Notes: generated by a model from the letters alone, not told the origin. Shown: positions 1 to 9,249, counted from the first letter of the stretch. The stretch: DNA of 37,071 bases from RGIG5579 sp045602025 (GCA_045602025.1 JAZSAT010000003.1:1-37071); one strand, 5' to 3'. Numbers and translations are program-made.

Positions 1-26
1 CTTTTAACAACAAACAAGAAAGATAA

Positions 27-224
27 GTGATATTCTTTGCTGTGCAAAGAGTGATATTTTCACTTTGTGAAAGTGATATTACTCCCTCTGGTCGTAGTGA
101 TATTTTATTCGCCCTAAAAACTGTCCGTAGGACAATATCACGATGCGAAAGCATCATATAACTGCGAAGCAATATCACTCGCCTTTGGCGAATAAAACTG
201 GGAGACTTCCTTATGAGAAGTCTC
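27..224. repeat. GTGATATT-box hairpin element, copy 1
   Basis: This noncoding element has four direct GTGATATT boxes (starting at 27, 51, 73 and 97) and two inverted boxes AATATCAC (134-141, 171-178). Small hairpins lie between the boxes: TTTGC-TGT-GCAAA, CACTTT-GTG-AAAGTG, GATGC-GAAA-GCATC and TCGCC-TTT-GGCGA. A longer pair, TTTTATTCGCC (103-113) with GGCGAATAAAA (187-197), closes the right half. The element ends in an 8-bp hairpin (202-209 with 217-224). A copy of nearly identical length lies at 19434-19630 with the same box spacing. Both copies have their right end next to the 3' end of a minus-strand transcription unit. Function is unknown. An open frame across it (138-380, minus) is a by-product of the repeat. 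Confidence 0.85.
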
Positions 225-256
225 GCAATTTGTGTCCTTTTTCTTTTCATAAAGAT

Positions 257-290
257 AAAAAAAGATGTGTCTTTCGACACATCTTTTTTG
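257..290 (-). terminator. Rho-independent terminator of the transport operon
   Basis: A perfect 11-bp stem (261-271 with 276-286) with a TTTC loop is flanked by A and T runs. It lies just beyond the stop codon of the last permease gene at 301. The A/T flanks make it usable in both directions, but the gene upstream on the minus strand is the obvious client. Confidence 0.85.
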
Positions 291-300
291 TTTTGTTTCT

Positions 301-1326
301 TTAACCAACGATACCGCTTCGTTCAATACCCTGAACGATGTATCTCTGGCAGAAGCAATAGATAATAACAAGGGGAGCAATGATCAAAAGTGCCGCAGTA
401 TTGATAACCGCAGAGCTGTAAACATTGGCTGCCTCAAATCCTGTTACATCCAAAGAAGCGGGAACCGCTACAATATTAGGCATCAGATAGGTGGAGGTCT
501 TGGTGAAGAACATTGTTGTATAGAAGTCATCCGTCCACTGCCAAGAGAAGGCAAAGATGAAGATGGTAATCAGCATCGGTACGGACAAAGGAACAATAAT
601 ACGAACGAAGGTCTTGAATACACCGGAGCCATCCACATAAGCTGCTTCCTCCAATTCATCGGGAACGCCGCGGAAGAACTGTCTCATCAAGAAGATATAC
701 AGACCGTTCTTAAAGGCAAGACCGCCAACGGAAAGAAGAGCTAAAGGCCAATAGGTGTTGATCAGGTTCAAAGTATTGCCGGTGATCAGATCGATAATTC
801 CGAACATATCAAAGTAACGGAATTTCTGGAACAGTGCAAGTCTGAGTGCCTGATGAGGAACAACCATGGTAAAGATTACACAGTAGAACAGAAGTGTATT
901 TCCCTTAAATTTGAACTTTGCAAGGCCGTAACCGATGATCATCGTGGAGATCATCTGTACAACTGCACAAAGAAGAGAAATTACAGTCGTGTTCCAAAGG
1001 GCTTCAAAATAGCGGTTTTCCGTAATGATGGCCTTGTAGGTATCCAGAGTAGGATACTTGGGGATCAGCTTTACGGTAACATCAATGAAGTCCTCTCGGC
1101 TCATAAAGGAGCCTGCAATCTTTGCAATAAAGGGATAAAGAATAACATAGGCGATACCGATCAGAAGGACATAACAGAAGATTGCCCAGACGAGGTTCTT
1201 GAAGAAAGTAAAGGAGAGAAACTTGGATTTTACGCGTTCCCAAAAAGGAGTGCGGTCTTCAAATTCAACATCAAACTCTTTTTTCTTACCGAACTTTTTG
1301 GTTTTGGTTTTCATTTCTGCATTCAT
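301..1326 (-). CDS. Carbohydrate ABC transporter permease, MalG-like (second pair)
   Basis: Inner-membrane permease of the CUT1 sugar ABC family, 341 residues. After a basic cytoplasmic N-terminus of about 45 residues come roughly six hydrophobic segments. The cytoplasmic EAA loop that docks the ATPase is visible as EEAAYVDGSGVFKTF followed by IIVPLSVPM, in the C-terminal third. An AGGAGG ribosome site lies 8 bases before the ATG. It is the last gene of the operon, 17 bases after the MalF-like permease at 1344-2363, with which it should form a heterodimer. No ATP-binding subunit is encoded nearby; such importers commonly use a shared MsmX/UgpC-type ATPase (family knowledge). The substrate cannot be read from the sequence. 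Confidence 0.93.
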   Translation of the reverse strand: MNAEMKTKTKKFGKKKEFDVEFEDRTPFWERVKSKFLSFTFFKNLVWAIFCYVLLIGIAYVILYPFIAKIAGSFMSREDFIDVTVKLIPKYPTLDTYKAIITENRYFEALWNTTVISLLCAVVQMISTMIIGYGLAKFKFKGNTLLFYCVIFTMVVPHQALRLALFQKFRYFDMFGIIDLITGNTLNLINTYWPLALLSVGGLAFKNGLYIFLMRQFFRGVPDELEEAAYVDGSGVFKTFVRIIVPLSVPMLITIFIFAFSWQWTDDFYTTMFFTKTSTYLMPNIVAVPASLDVTGFEAANVYSSAVINTAALLIIAPLVIIYCFCQRYIVQGIERSGIVG

Positions 1327-1343
1327 CTTTTTGTCCTCCTTTC

Positions 1344-2363
1344 TCAGTCTCTTCTCTGATAGAAGACGTAGGCGGACATTACTGCCGCAACGACTGCAAT
1401 AATCAGAATTACAATGGAGAAGTAGATCCAGTACATTGCCGTAGCAAGTACATCTCCACCGGTGGTAGTAACACCTTCATACACAGATCCAATGTAGGTC
1501 ATTACCTTATTGGAGGAGGAAGTAAAGGAGTCAATTACCGTGTAAATTGCATTTACCAGGATCATCGGGCTGATCATGGGGAAGGTGATCTTCCAGAAGG
1601 TTTCCCAAGTGGTTGCACCGTCAATGGTACAAGACTCGTAAATTGCGGGAGAGATAGACTGAAGACCGGAAAGGAAGATCAGCATCTGTACACCGGAACG
1701 GTTTACAAGGTTGTAAATGTCATTGACAATGTTAACAACATATTCCACAAGCTCTGTACCAACCTTCATAGAGGCGAACAGACCTTGCAAATCCACTGCG
1801 GAAATAATACCGGAGCTTTGCTGCACCGTTTCACCGGCAGCAGCTGCTCCCTCTTCCCCGGCTGCTGCACCCATTCCGGCTGCATAATTCGCAAAGGAAT
1901 TGGACATATCGATATCGTCGATCAGACCGGTAGAAAGAATAACGGGGATAAAGAAGATCGCACGGAACAGGGTACGGCCGACCATCTTCTGGTTCAGAAG
2001 AACTGCCATAAACAGAGAGAAAACAACGATGGCAGGCACTTCAAGCACCAGCTGCTTAACACCGCTTGTCAGCGTTGTGACAAAGTTAGGATCTACAAAG
2101 AGGGCATTGTAGTAGTTGTCCCATCCTACATAGTCCAAAACGAAGCCACCGCCGGACAGGGGGTAAATGGTGTGGAAGCTGTACTTGATGGAGTCAACGA
2201 TTACCGGTACATAGATCAAAAAGAAGATCAGTACGAAGGGCAGCACGAAGAACCATCCCGCACGGGCTTTTGCTTTATCAAGGGATTTTGCTTTTTGTTT
2301 TTTCTTAGGTTTTACAGGCTTTGTCATAGGAGCGACCTTTTTTGTTTCAACTGCTTGACTCAT
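1344..2363 (-). CDS. Sugar ABC transporter permease, MalF-like (second pair)
   Basis: CUT1-type permease, 339 residues, partner of the MalG-like protein downstream. The N-terminus has a lysine-rich cytoplasmic stretch (about residues 15-32) before the first membrane segment. An EAA loop is visible as ESCTIDGATTWETFWKITFP. Between the third and fourth membrane segments lies a long loop (about residues 145-215) with an Ala/Gly/Glu-rich core, GMGAAAGEEGAAAAGE. This is longer than in textbook MalF-type proteins of this size and probably faces outside. The start has GGAG 8 bases upstream. It lies 16 bases downstream of the DUF5696-type gene, in the same operon. Confidence 0.92.
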   Translation of the reverse strand: MSQAVETKKVAPMTKPVKPKKKQKAKSLDKAKARAGWFFVLPFVLIFFLIYVPVIVDSIKYSFHTIYPLSGGGFVLDYVGWDNYYNALFVDPNFVTTLTSGVKQLVLEVPAIVVFSLFMAVLLNQKMVGRTLFRAIFFIPVILSTGLIDDIDMSNSFANYAAGMGAAAGEEGAAAAGETVQQSSGIISAVDLQGLFASMKVGTELVEYVVNIVNDIYNLVNRSGVQMLIFLSGLQSISPAIYESCTIDGATTWETFWKITFPMISPMILVNAIYTVIDSFTSSSNKVMTYIGSVYEGVTTTGGDVLATAMYWIYFSIVILIIAVVAAVMSAYVFYQRRD

Positions 2364-2379
2364 TTTTTCGCTCCTTTCC

Positions 2380-5226
2380 TTACGCTACTTCAGCCTGAAA
2401 TCCCATTGCAGGGATTTCAAGGCCTTCTACAGTAACAGCGTAATTGTTATAGTTTAAGTAAATTTCAGTGCCGTTTTCGTAAGTTACGCGAACCACTCTC
2501 TCCTGAAGGATATCGTGGCCGGTAATGATCTGATTCTGAAGAGGAGAAAGAACCTCATTGAGCTTCTTGTACTCTTCAACGATCGTATCCTTCCAAACGG
2601 CATACTCTACTGCATAATACTCACTGTAGCCGTTCTTCTTCAGCTCGGCAATGTTCTTATATGCAAGTACAAAATAGGGGTTTGCACCGCTTTCGATGGT
2701 CTTCAAAAGGGTGTATTCGTAGTCACCCGCCATATTAATGGCTTCACCGGTATAATTCATATAACCGTGGAGCAAAATTCCAAGGAAAGGAACTTCTGCA
2801 GTGGTTGTATTACGGTTGGAGCTATCCAGCGGGATATCCAGAACGGTATCTGCATATTTCCAGGTGTAATAGTTACCCTTTTCCAAGATCAGGTGATCAA
2901 AGTCCTTCTTGATCTCCTCGAGTGCGAAAGCGGTATAATCCTTCGCATCTTCACGGTTCAAGGGGAAGTCTTCATCCTGGCTGGAGTTCAGTGCATATCC
3001 GAGAGAACCGACAGAAACGGTCTTCTTGCCTTCTCCGAAAAGATCCAGGTACTTTTCGGAAATCTTATCGTAATAAGATCCGATAGTCTTTGCAGAGAGA
3101 ACAAATGCTACCTGGGTATTGTATGCCTGAACAATGGGGTTGTAGGTCTGGAAGAATGCCGCTTTGCCGTCAATGGTCTTTGCAGCATCGTCCTTCTCGT
3201 TGTAACCGTCAAACATGGCGGTGGAGTTGGTGTAAGCAAAGTCAAGATCCAAAAAGATCTCATTTCCTTCATCCTGAACATAACGGATAAGATCCTGAAG
3301 CTCCTTCTTGGAACCAAGCTGCTTTACGACCTTCATTTTTGCAGGAACGGTAGAAGCCATACCGCCGTTCATCCATCCTAAATAACGAACTGCCTGGCTG
3401 GAAACGCCTTCTTCCTTCAACTCATCCAAAATAAGCTTGGCATCCTCAAAGGTAGTCAGGTCTGCTTTGGTTTCAACAGGAACACCCAAAACGGTTTTTG
3501 TGGTGTCAATGGCACCCAAAAGATCCATATAAAGTCTGATGTTCTTGTTTTTGTTTTCAAGTTTTTTCAGAACACCGTTTTCTTCCAGATACTCACGGTA
3601 GGTATTTGCCATACCCACATAATTTGCATCTTCGTCCTTGAGCATTCTGTACTTAATGGTGTAGTTTCCAACATATTTTCTTTCAATTGCCTTGGTATAA
3701 ACGGCAGACTGACCGGAAACGGTGATACCGTCCAAGGGATAAGAGTCTGTCTGGCGGGCAAAGAAAGTAGTGGAAACAGAGTGGTATTCATGAATACCGG
3801 TTCCGCTGATCGCGTCAATTCTGGTAAGGCTTTCGCCTTCGGTAATAAAGGCTACATAGCCCTGCTTTACCTTGCGCTCTTCCGCAAGTTCACGCACCGT
3901 ATTGCCATCTGCATCTTTCACGGGATTGCCTTCTGCGTCCAGCACATCGCGGTAGATATCCATATTGGATTCCATCACAGTGCCGTAAACAGGTGCACGC
4001 CAGATCTGGTAGCTGGCAGTGGTGGGATTTGCGCCGGTATAGAAACCGAAGTCACTTCCGTAAAGGGTACCGGAAACCTGTGTATACTTCTGATTCTGAT
4101 CAAAAGCAATGGTTGCACCGCTTCCGTCAGGAATGAAGTTATAACCTTCATCGTTTCGGATCGCAGTTTCTGCACCGGTTCTGCCGGCACCGAAATAAGG
4201 AAGGATCTGAACGGTATCAAGGGTGTAGGTAGAAGCATCGAAAGAGATTCCTCGTGCAGGAAGTCTTACCTGCATTCCGTCATCCTCGAGGGTGTACTCC
4301 AAAGCGAGTTTGAAGATCGCAGGAGAACCGTCCTCCATTACATAGCCTACCTCTTCGTGAGCGGCAAGCATATCATCCAGAGAAAATTCTGTATACTCAC
4401 GAATATATTCCTCAAGGTCATTGAGCTTCTGAGCGATGATATCTTCGTCGATTACATAAATTGCATATTTTTCTGTAATCGGATAAATGGTAAGAATGGT
4501 GGACAGCTCACGGGCAGTAAGTGAGGGATCGGAGAGGTCATAAAGCTCATAGAATGCGAACAGCTGTCCGTATTCGAAAGACTCAGCCTCAGTTGCCTTC
4601 GCCTGATCTGCAAGATCAGAGCTTCTCTTCAGGGTCATATACTCTTCAAAGCTAAGCTCGGAAGAGGTGGTGGATTCATACAAGGGTTTGAGAAGGTCCT
4701 CTTCGAAACGGCTCTTTTCGATCATATAAGGAACCATTCTCTTTTTGATTGCTTCACCGATGGTATATTCAACACGAACACCGCCGCGGATCAGTTTGAT
4801 GCTGACCTGCTCAGCAGCTGCTGCATCGGAATAGCTATCAAGCTCGCCCGTATCACCCTTATTGGAATGATAAGTCAGCTTCACCTGGCTGAGGAGCTCG
4901 TACTTTACCGCATCGGAAGAAGTAGTATCAGCCACATCGTAGGGGTTGGTAAAGAGCATCTGACCCGTTACCTTATCTACGAGGCATACCTCTGCTGTGA
5001 ATTCCTGTACAAAAAGTGCAAACTTGTCGTTCTCCACTGCCTTAGTCATGGTAGCAAGCTTTGCTTCGGGAGAATCGTAGACTGTTTTGCAATAATTAAC
5101 TTCCTTCAGTTCTGCATAAAGGTCCTTATCACCCAAGCCTTCAGCCTGAGCAAAAACAGGGAAAAGCGGAAGAATCATAGCAAGAGCCAGAACAAGGGAA
5201 AGCGCGAAAGATAATTTCTTTTTCAT
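2380..5226 (-). CDS. Secreted DUF5696-type protein of the sugar transport operon
   Basis: 948 residues with a clear Sec signal peptide (MKKKLSFALS onward, likely cleavage after AQA near residue 28) and no lipobox cysteine. The remainder resembles the DUF5696 family: the IPDGSGATIAF motif near the middle, followed by a segment with NYVGMANTYREYL. Proteins of this type are usually found beside CUT1 permeases in Firmicutes (recalled from family knowledge, not searched). The C-terminal half alternates predicted strands and helices in a way that could form a barrel, so a glycoside-hydrolase-like role is possible, but no catalytic pair could be assigned. Start: AGGAGG 9 bases before the ATG. It lies between the NHL-YIP1 gene and the second permease pair. 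Confidence 0.75.
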   Translation of the reverse strand: MKKKLSFALSLVLALAMILPLFPVFAQAEGLGDKDLYAELKEVNYCKTVYDSPEAKLATMTKAVENDKFALFVQEFTAEVCLVDKVTGQMLFTNPYDVADTTSSDAVKYELLSQVKLTYHSNKGDTGELDSYSDAAAAEQVSIKLIRGGVRVEYTIGEAIKKRMVPYMIEKSRFEEDLLKPLYESTTSSELSFEEYMTLKRSSDLADQAKATEAESFEYGQLFAFYELYDLSDPSLTARELSTILTIYPITEKYAIYVIDEDIIAQKLNDLEEYIREYTEFSLDDMLAAHEEVGYVMEDGSPAIFKLALEYTLEDDGMQVRLPARGISFDASTYTLDTVQILPYFGAGRTGAETAIRNDEGYNFIPDGSGATIAFDQNQKYTQVSGTLYGSDFGFYTGANPTTASYQIWRAPVYGTVMESNMDIYRDVLDAEGNPVKDADGNTVRELAEERKVKQGYVAFITEGESLTRIDAISGTGIHEYHSVSTTFFARQTDSYPLDGITVSGQSAVYTKAIERKYVGNYTIKYRMLKDEDANYVGMANTYREYLEENGVLKKLENKNKNIRLYMDLLGAIDTTKTVLGVPVETKADLTTFEDAKLILDELKEEGVSSQAVRYLGWMNGGMASTVPAKMKVVKQLGSKKELQDLIRYVQDEGNEIFLDLDFAYTNSTAMFDGYNEKDDAAKTIDGKAAFFQTYNPIVQAYNTQVAFVLSAKTIGSYYDKISEKYLDLFGEGKKTVSVGSLGYALNSSQDEDFPLNREDAKDYTAFALEEIKKDFDHLILEKGNYYTWKYADTVLDIPLDSSNRNTTTAEVPFLGILLHGYMNYTGEAINMAGDYEYTLLKTIESGANPYFVLAYKNIAELKKNGYSEYYAVEYAVWKDTIVEEYKKLNEVLSPLQNQIITGHDILQERVVRVTYENGTEIYLNYNNYAVTVEGLEIPAMGFQAEVA

Positions 5227-5243
5227 TGTCAGATTCCTCCTTT

Positions 5244-7406
5244 CTATACCCTGAGCGAAAGCTCAGTAGCAATGTTTGTAATAAAGGACACGATCTTGCC
5301 GAGAAGACCGGAGAACAAAAGTACCATAAACATAATAATAACCATTCCGGCAAGGGTTCCCAAAACGGTGGTGATGTTCTTAGAGAAGCTGTAATCGTGT
5401 GTTACCATAACACCGAAGAACAGAAGCATACCGGTCCAGATATATCCTACCGAAATCAGAAGGGACACGATCGCGCCTTCTTCCAGGGCAAGGATATGAG
5501 TCAGGATGGTAGCGGGGATCATCATCATCGGCAGGGGGAGAAGTGCGTAGCAAGTAGAAAGACAAATGTCTTTAAAGCTTCCTTCGCCTTCAAACAAGGT
5601 GGTCAAACACCAGTTTGCAACGACCCAGAGAGCAAAGGGAACGAGAACACCGGTAAGCTCACCCATAATACGAATGCCTTCGTTGTAAGGATCGAACCAG
5701 AAGGACTGACCCATACCGTTGTAAATATATCCGGCGATGGTCAACACAACAAAGAAGATTCCTGCCTTGAAGTTACCTCTCTTTTCGTGCTTCAGATCCC
5801 AGAAACCGTCAAAGGGATGGAAAATAACATGACATCCGTAAAGTGCAGCTTCCTTGAAGGTGCGCTTGTCCTTCATGACCTGGCCCTTTTCATTGACCTT
5901 TGCTGCATAGCCAAAGAATTTGGTGATCAAAACTGCGATCACTGCCACGACAATGGGAATCAGGATAATGTAATCCTCGATCCAGCCTTTACGAATCTTT
6001 GCATAGCTCTTGGAATAGCCTTCTGCATTGTAAGCAGCACGGTAATATTCCTGTGCTTTTTCGTAATCGCCTGCACGGTAGTAGCTATCGGCGATACCGA
6101 TATACGCTTCGTCGAAGTTGGAGTTTCTCAAAAGCACCTTCTGCCAATATTTTGCAGACTGGTCGTAGTTTCTGTCCTCTACATTCTGAATCGCAGCCAT
6201 CAGGTCTTCACCGTAAGCGGTGCGCTTATAAATGGTAAAGGAATTGTTGGTACGGTCAAGTACCAGGAACTTATCGCCCTGATAGCAGATAGAGGAAATG
6301 CTGGTGTTATTGCCAAGCTGAGGACCTGCATCACCAAAGATAAAGAGGAGATTACCCTGAGAATCATAGGTGTAAAATCTCTGACGGTTACCGTCAGCGA
6401 TGGTCCAGGTTCCGGCCTGACCGAGAGCTACATCGATAACCAAGGATACATCGGTGTTTGCCTCCTTGCCGACGGACTGGTACTGTACGACTGTAACCTC
6501 GCCGGAAGGGGGCCAGAAGCCGGTACGGAGCATAACGTCGGTACCCTCCGCATTCAGCTTTTTAACAGGTGCGTAGTCACCGGAGGTATCCTTGCCTGCG
6601 ATGGCAGATGCCATTTTCTTCTGATCCAAAGAAGAAATAGTTGCATAGATAAATCCGGATTCGTCAATTGCAATGTTGTTATACTCGGTAGGAACCAGAG
6701 ACTGGAGAGCACCTCTTTGCTCTTTGGTCTGGAACATTCTCCAGAAGATCTGCCAAGCGGAGGGTGCGGTCTTCTGCGCACCGAGGAATCCGAGAAATTC
6801 ACCTGCAGAGTTCATAGAAATAATACCGAGGTTGGTGGTGGAAGAAACTACATAGATTCTTCCGGCGGTATCTACTGCACAAGCAATCGGCTTATAAGTA
6901 GAACCTTCGGGGAAAGCGGTGCTTTCGGGCTTTCCAATCAAACGGTCAAAAACAAGCTCGGTGATTTTGCCGTCTTTTACGATCTTTCTGAAAACAACGA
7001 TACGGTTGTTTTCGGTATCACAAACGAAGATCTCGTCATCCTTTACGAACAGTCCTCTGGGCTTATCAAAGCCATCGGGAACGCCCTGATCGTTGAGGAA
7101 GCGGGAAACGGTAAGATTCAGGGTATAATCGGAATTCAAAACAACAAAACGGTTGTTGTTGGGGTCTGCAATGTAGAGGTTGCCATCCTCATCGGAAATG
7201 ATATCGGTAGGCGTATTCAGTCCAGTTGCAAGACCCATATCCTCAGAGTCTACAATTCTGTCGGGAACATAGGCATGAGGAGATTCCACATAGTTACCGT
7301 CAATGTCATAAGTATAGGTTGTATACGGCACCAAAGCACTTGCACAAGGAGCAAGGAGAGATGCGATACAAAGAACCAAGAGAATAATTCTCAACGCTTT
7401 TTTCAT
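5244..7406 (-). CDS. NHL-repeat, TPR and YIP1-domain membrane protein
   Basis: 720 residues. A signal peptide or anchor occupies about residues 1-25. NHL-type beta-propeller repeats follow (about 60-370), with recurring units such as DGNLYIADPNNNRFVVL and DDEIFVCDTENNRIVVF. A TPR-like pair lies at about 385-450 (NFDEAYIGIADSYYRAGDYEKAQEYY, split by position). A membrane segment is near 475-495, and a C-terminal YIP1-type domain with about five hydrophobic helices spans about 530-720. The propeller should lie outside and the YIP1 part in the membrane (inference). Its position between two permease pairs suggests a scaffold or sensor for the uptake complex. The start has GGAG upstream; the gap to the preceding permease gene is 18 bases. 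Confidence 0.82.
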   Translation of the reverse strand: MKKALRIILLVLCIASLLAPCASALVPYTTYTYDIDGNYVESPHAYVPDRIVDSEDMGLATGLNTPTDIISDEDGNLYIADPNNNRFVVLNSDYTLNLTVSRFLNDQGVPDGFDKPRGLFVKDDEIFVCDTENNRIVVFRKIVKDGKITELVFDRLIGKPESTAFPEGSTYKPIACAVDTAGRIYVVSSTTNLGIISMNSAGEFLGFLGAQKTAPSAWQIFWRMFQTKEQRGALQSLVPTEYNNIAIDESGFIYATISSLDQKKMASAIAGKDTSGDYAPVKKLNAEGTDVMLRTGFWPPSGEVTVVQYQSVGKEANTDVSLVIDVALGQAGTWTIADGNRQRFYTYDSQGNLLFIFGDAGPQLGNNTSISSICYQGDKFLVLDRTNNSFTIYKRTAYGEDLMAAIQNVEDRNYDQSAKYWQKVLLRNSNFDEAYIGIADSYYRAGDYEKAQEYYRAAYNAEGYSKSYAKIRKGWIEDYIILIPIVVAVIAVLITKFFGYAAKVNEKGQVMKDKRTFKEAALYGCHVIFHPFDGFWDLKHEKRGNFKAGIFFVVLTIAGYIYNGMGQSFWFDPYNEGIRIMGELTGVLVPFALWVVANWCLTTLFEGEGSFKDICLSTCYALLPLPMMMIPATILTHILALEEGAIVSLLISVGYIWTGMLLFFGVMVTHDYSFSKNITTVLGTLAGMVIIMFMVLLFSGLLGKIVSFITNIATELSLRV

Positions 7407-7424
7407 ATAGCTTTTCTCCTTTCC

Positions 7425-8297
7425 TTAGTCTTTCATACCGGAGGTAGACATTGTTTCAATAATATTACTCTGTGTAACCACAAATACAAGGATCGGTACC
7501 ATCATCATAATAACGGTAGAAGCAGCACCGGCACCCTGACGGGAAATACCGCCGGTAACGATCTGCTGGATCGCATAGTTGAAACTCTTGTACTGCTCGG
7601 AATAAATGTAAATGGAAGAGCCTGCATTCCAAAGATCCTTGAAGCAGAACACGATCAGTGTCAGCCAAGCAGGTTTTACCATAGGCATTGCAATCTGCCA
7701 GAATACACGCATTTCGCTGGAGCCGTCCAGACGGGCAGATTCCAAAACCGTATCCGGTACACTGGTTTCCATAAACTGTTTCATCAGATACAGACCCATA
7801 CTGGTTGCACAAGCAGGAATGATTCTTGCCCAATAAGTATCAACAAGACCGAGCTTACTCATTGTCCAGAAGTTGGTGATCGCAGTTACTGTGGTGTGGA
7901 ACATCAGGGAGTAAACAACCACCTGGAAAAGGAAGGTTTTTCCGGGAAATTTCATCTTCGCAAGAGAGTAAGCTGCCATAGAAGACAGGATTACGTTACC
8001 GAAGGTACCCAGAATGGATACGAACGCAGTATTGAAGATGTATCTGGAGAAGGGCACCCAAGAGGTACTCATCAGGTTCAAGAGGGTTTTAAAGTTGTTC
8101 AGAGTTGGGTTTCTAACAAAGAAACGAGGGGGGTACTGCCAAAGCTCATCAAGAGGCTTCAGAGACTGCATAATGGTGTAAAGCATGGGCAGGAACATAA
8201 ACGCACCCATGATCAGAAGGACTGCGTTGATACCAATATCTCCACCGAGAGAACGGTTCATCGCGTGGTTGGATTTGCGAATTCTTAATTTTGCCAT
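7425..8297 (-). CDS. Carbohydrate ABC transporter permease, MalG-like (first pair)
   Basis: CUT1 permease of 290 residues from the ATG at 8297. A TTG four codons upstream would also be in frame, but the ATG sits one base after the stop of the upstream permease, which fits translational coupling. The EAA loop reads ESARLDGSSEMRVFWQIAMP. Membrane segments start at about residue 25 (GGDIGINAVLLIMGAFMFLP). It should pair with the MalF-like protein at 8299-9249. This is one of two MalG-like copies in the operon; the two are clearly diverged, so they are not a recent duplication. Confidence 0.92.
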   Translation of the reverse strand: MAKLRIRKSNHAMNRSLGGDIGINAVLLIMGAFMFLPMLYTIMQSLKPLDELWQYPPRFFVRNPTLNNFKTLLNLMSTSWVPFSRYIFNTAFVSILGTFGNVILSSMAAYSLAKMKFPGKTFLFQVVVYSLMFHTTVTAITNFWTMSKLGLVDTYWARIIPACATSMGLYLMKQFMETSVPDTVLESARLDGSSEMRVFWQIAMPMVKPAWLTLIVFCFKDLWNAGSSIYIYSEQYKSFNYAIQQIVTGGISRQGAGAASTVIMMMVPILVFVVTQSNIIETMSTSGMKD

Positions 8298-8298
8298 A

Positions 8299-9249
8299 TC
8301 ACTTACCAACCTTTCCGAGAACTTTACGAACCAGCATGTTGGAACCGATCATCATAAAGAACAGTACCACAGCAATGGTAGATGCATAACCCATTTCAAA
8401 ACGGGAGTTACCGTAGTCCTCCAAATGGTGCATGATGGTATGTGCACAGTAGTCAGGTGAGGGGAAACCGACGAGGCCGGTAATAACCGCACCGAAACCG
8501 AAGGACTGTGTGATTGCCATAACCGCACCGAACATCATCTGCGGTCTCATATAAGGCATTGTAATGTACCAAAGCTCCTGCCAACGGTTTTTAACGCCGT
8601 CCACCGCTGCAGCCTCGTAAAGAGAACGGTCAACAACCTGGAAACCTGCAATAAAGGTAAGGAAGGAGGTACCGAGGGATGTCCACAGAGCTACGATAAT
8701 AACGATGGCCATAATATAGTCGGGATCCTTCAAAAACGCGATCGGCGTTGTGATCAGACCGAGATCCATCAGTGTACCGTTCAAGAAACCGTGAGAGTCT
8801 GCGGAGAAAATGTAGGTCCACACCATATACACGTTACCGGAAATACTGGGCGCGTAGAAGATCAGTGTCATAATAGCACGGATCTTGGGGGGGAGCTCAT
8901 TGATAAACCAAGCCATGATCAGGGACAAGAGGTAAGAACCGGGACCCGTGATACAAGCAAAGATCAAAGTATTCTTTACAGAAAGAATAAAGATGTCGTC
9001 GTCCAAGAACAGACGGATATAGTTGTCAAACCAAACAATGTTCGGTGTTTCAAGCATGTTAAAGTCTGTTACACTGAAGAAGATTGACAAGATAACAGGA
9101 AGTACGGTGAAGATGAAGAAAATAATGTAGAACGGTGCCAAAAGGAAGTAGCCGGTCTTGTTATTCTTCATTTCCTTGAGAGTCCACTGCCACTTTGTCA
9201 TGTCTTTTCTGGATACAGGTCTTTTTGCTGTTTCAGTCTTCTGAGACAT
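8299..9249 (-). CDS. Sugar ABC transporter permease, MalF-like (first pair)
   Basis: 316-residue CUT1 permease. A cytoplasmic N-terminus of about 35 residues (start MSQKTETAKRPVSRKDMTKW) is followed by six hydrophobic segments. The EAA loop is EAAAVDGVKNRWQELWYITMP. The region around FLAPFYIIFFIFTVLPVILS is typical of the first membrane helix of this family. A GAGAGGA ribosome site precedes the ATG. It follows the solute-binding protein gene after 26 bases and is coupled to the MalG-like gene downstream. Confidence 0.92.
   Translation of the reverse strand: MSQKTETAKRPVSRKDMTKWQWTLKEMKNNKTGYFLLAPFYIIFFIFTVLPVILSIFFSVTDFNMLETPNIVWFDNYIRLFLDDDIFILSVKNTLIFACITGPGSYLLSLIMAWFINELPPKIRAIMTLIFYAPSISGNVYMVWTYIFSADSHGFLNGTLMDLGLITTPIAFLKDPDYIMAIVIIVALWTSLGTSFLTFIAGFQVVDRSLYEAAAVDGVKNRWQELWYITMPYMRPQMMFGAVMAITQSFGFGAVITGLVGFPSPDYCAHTIMHHLEDYGNSRFEMGYASTIAVVLFFMMIGSNMLVRKVLGKVGK

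Noticed and set aside
27..104. Regularly spaced GTGATATT boxes as a CRISPR array
   Set aside because: The boxes are only 8 bases, the spacers are themselves hairpins of 14-16 bases, the order is repeated in a second copy, and no cas gene is present.
138..380. Small minus-strand frame whose translation resembles one at 19274-19612
   Set aside because: The similarity comes from translating the GTGATATT repeat element on both sides. It has no ribosome site and overlaps a terminator and the end of a permease gene.
5226..8288. A 1020-codon open frame on the plus strand
   Set aside because: It lies opposite the NHL-YIP1 and MalG-like genes, which have signal peptides, ribosome sites and recognisable domains. 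The plus-strand translation is a low-complexity shadow without any family pattern.
8298..8309. TTG start at 8309 for the MalG-like gene, and similar non-ATG starts at 25614, 26582 and 35535
   Set aside because: In each case an in-frame ATG a few codons later has a proper ribosome site or coupling to the upstream stop.
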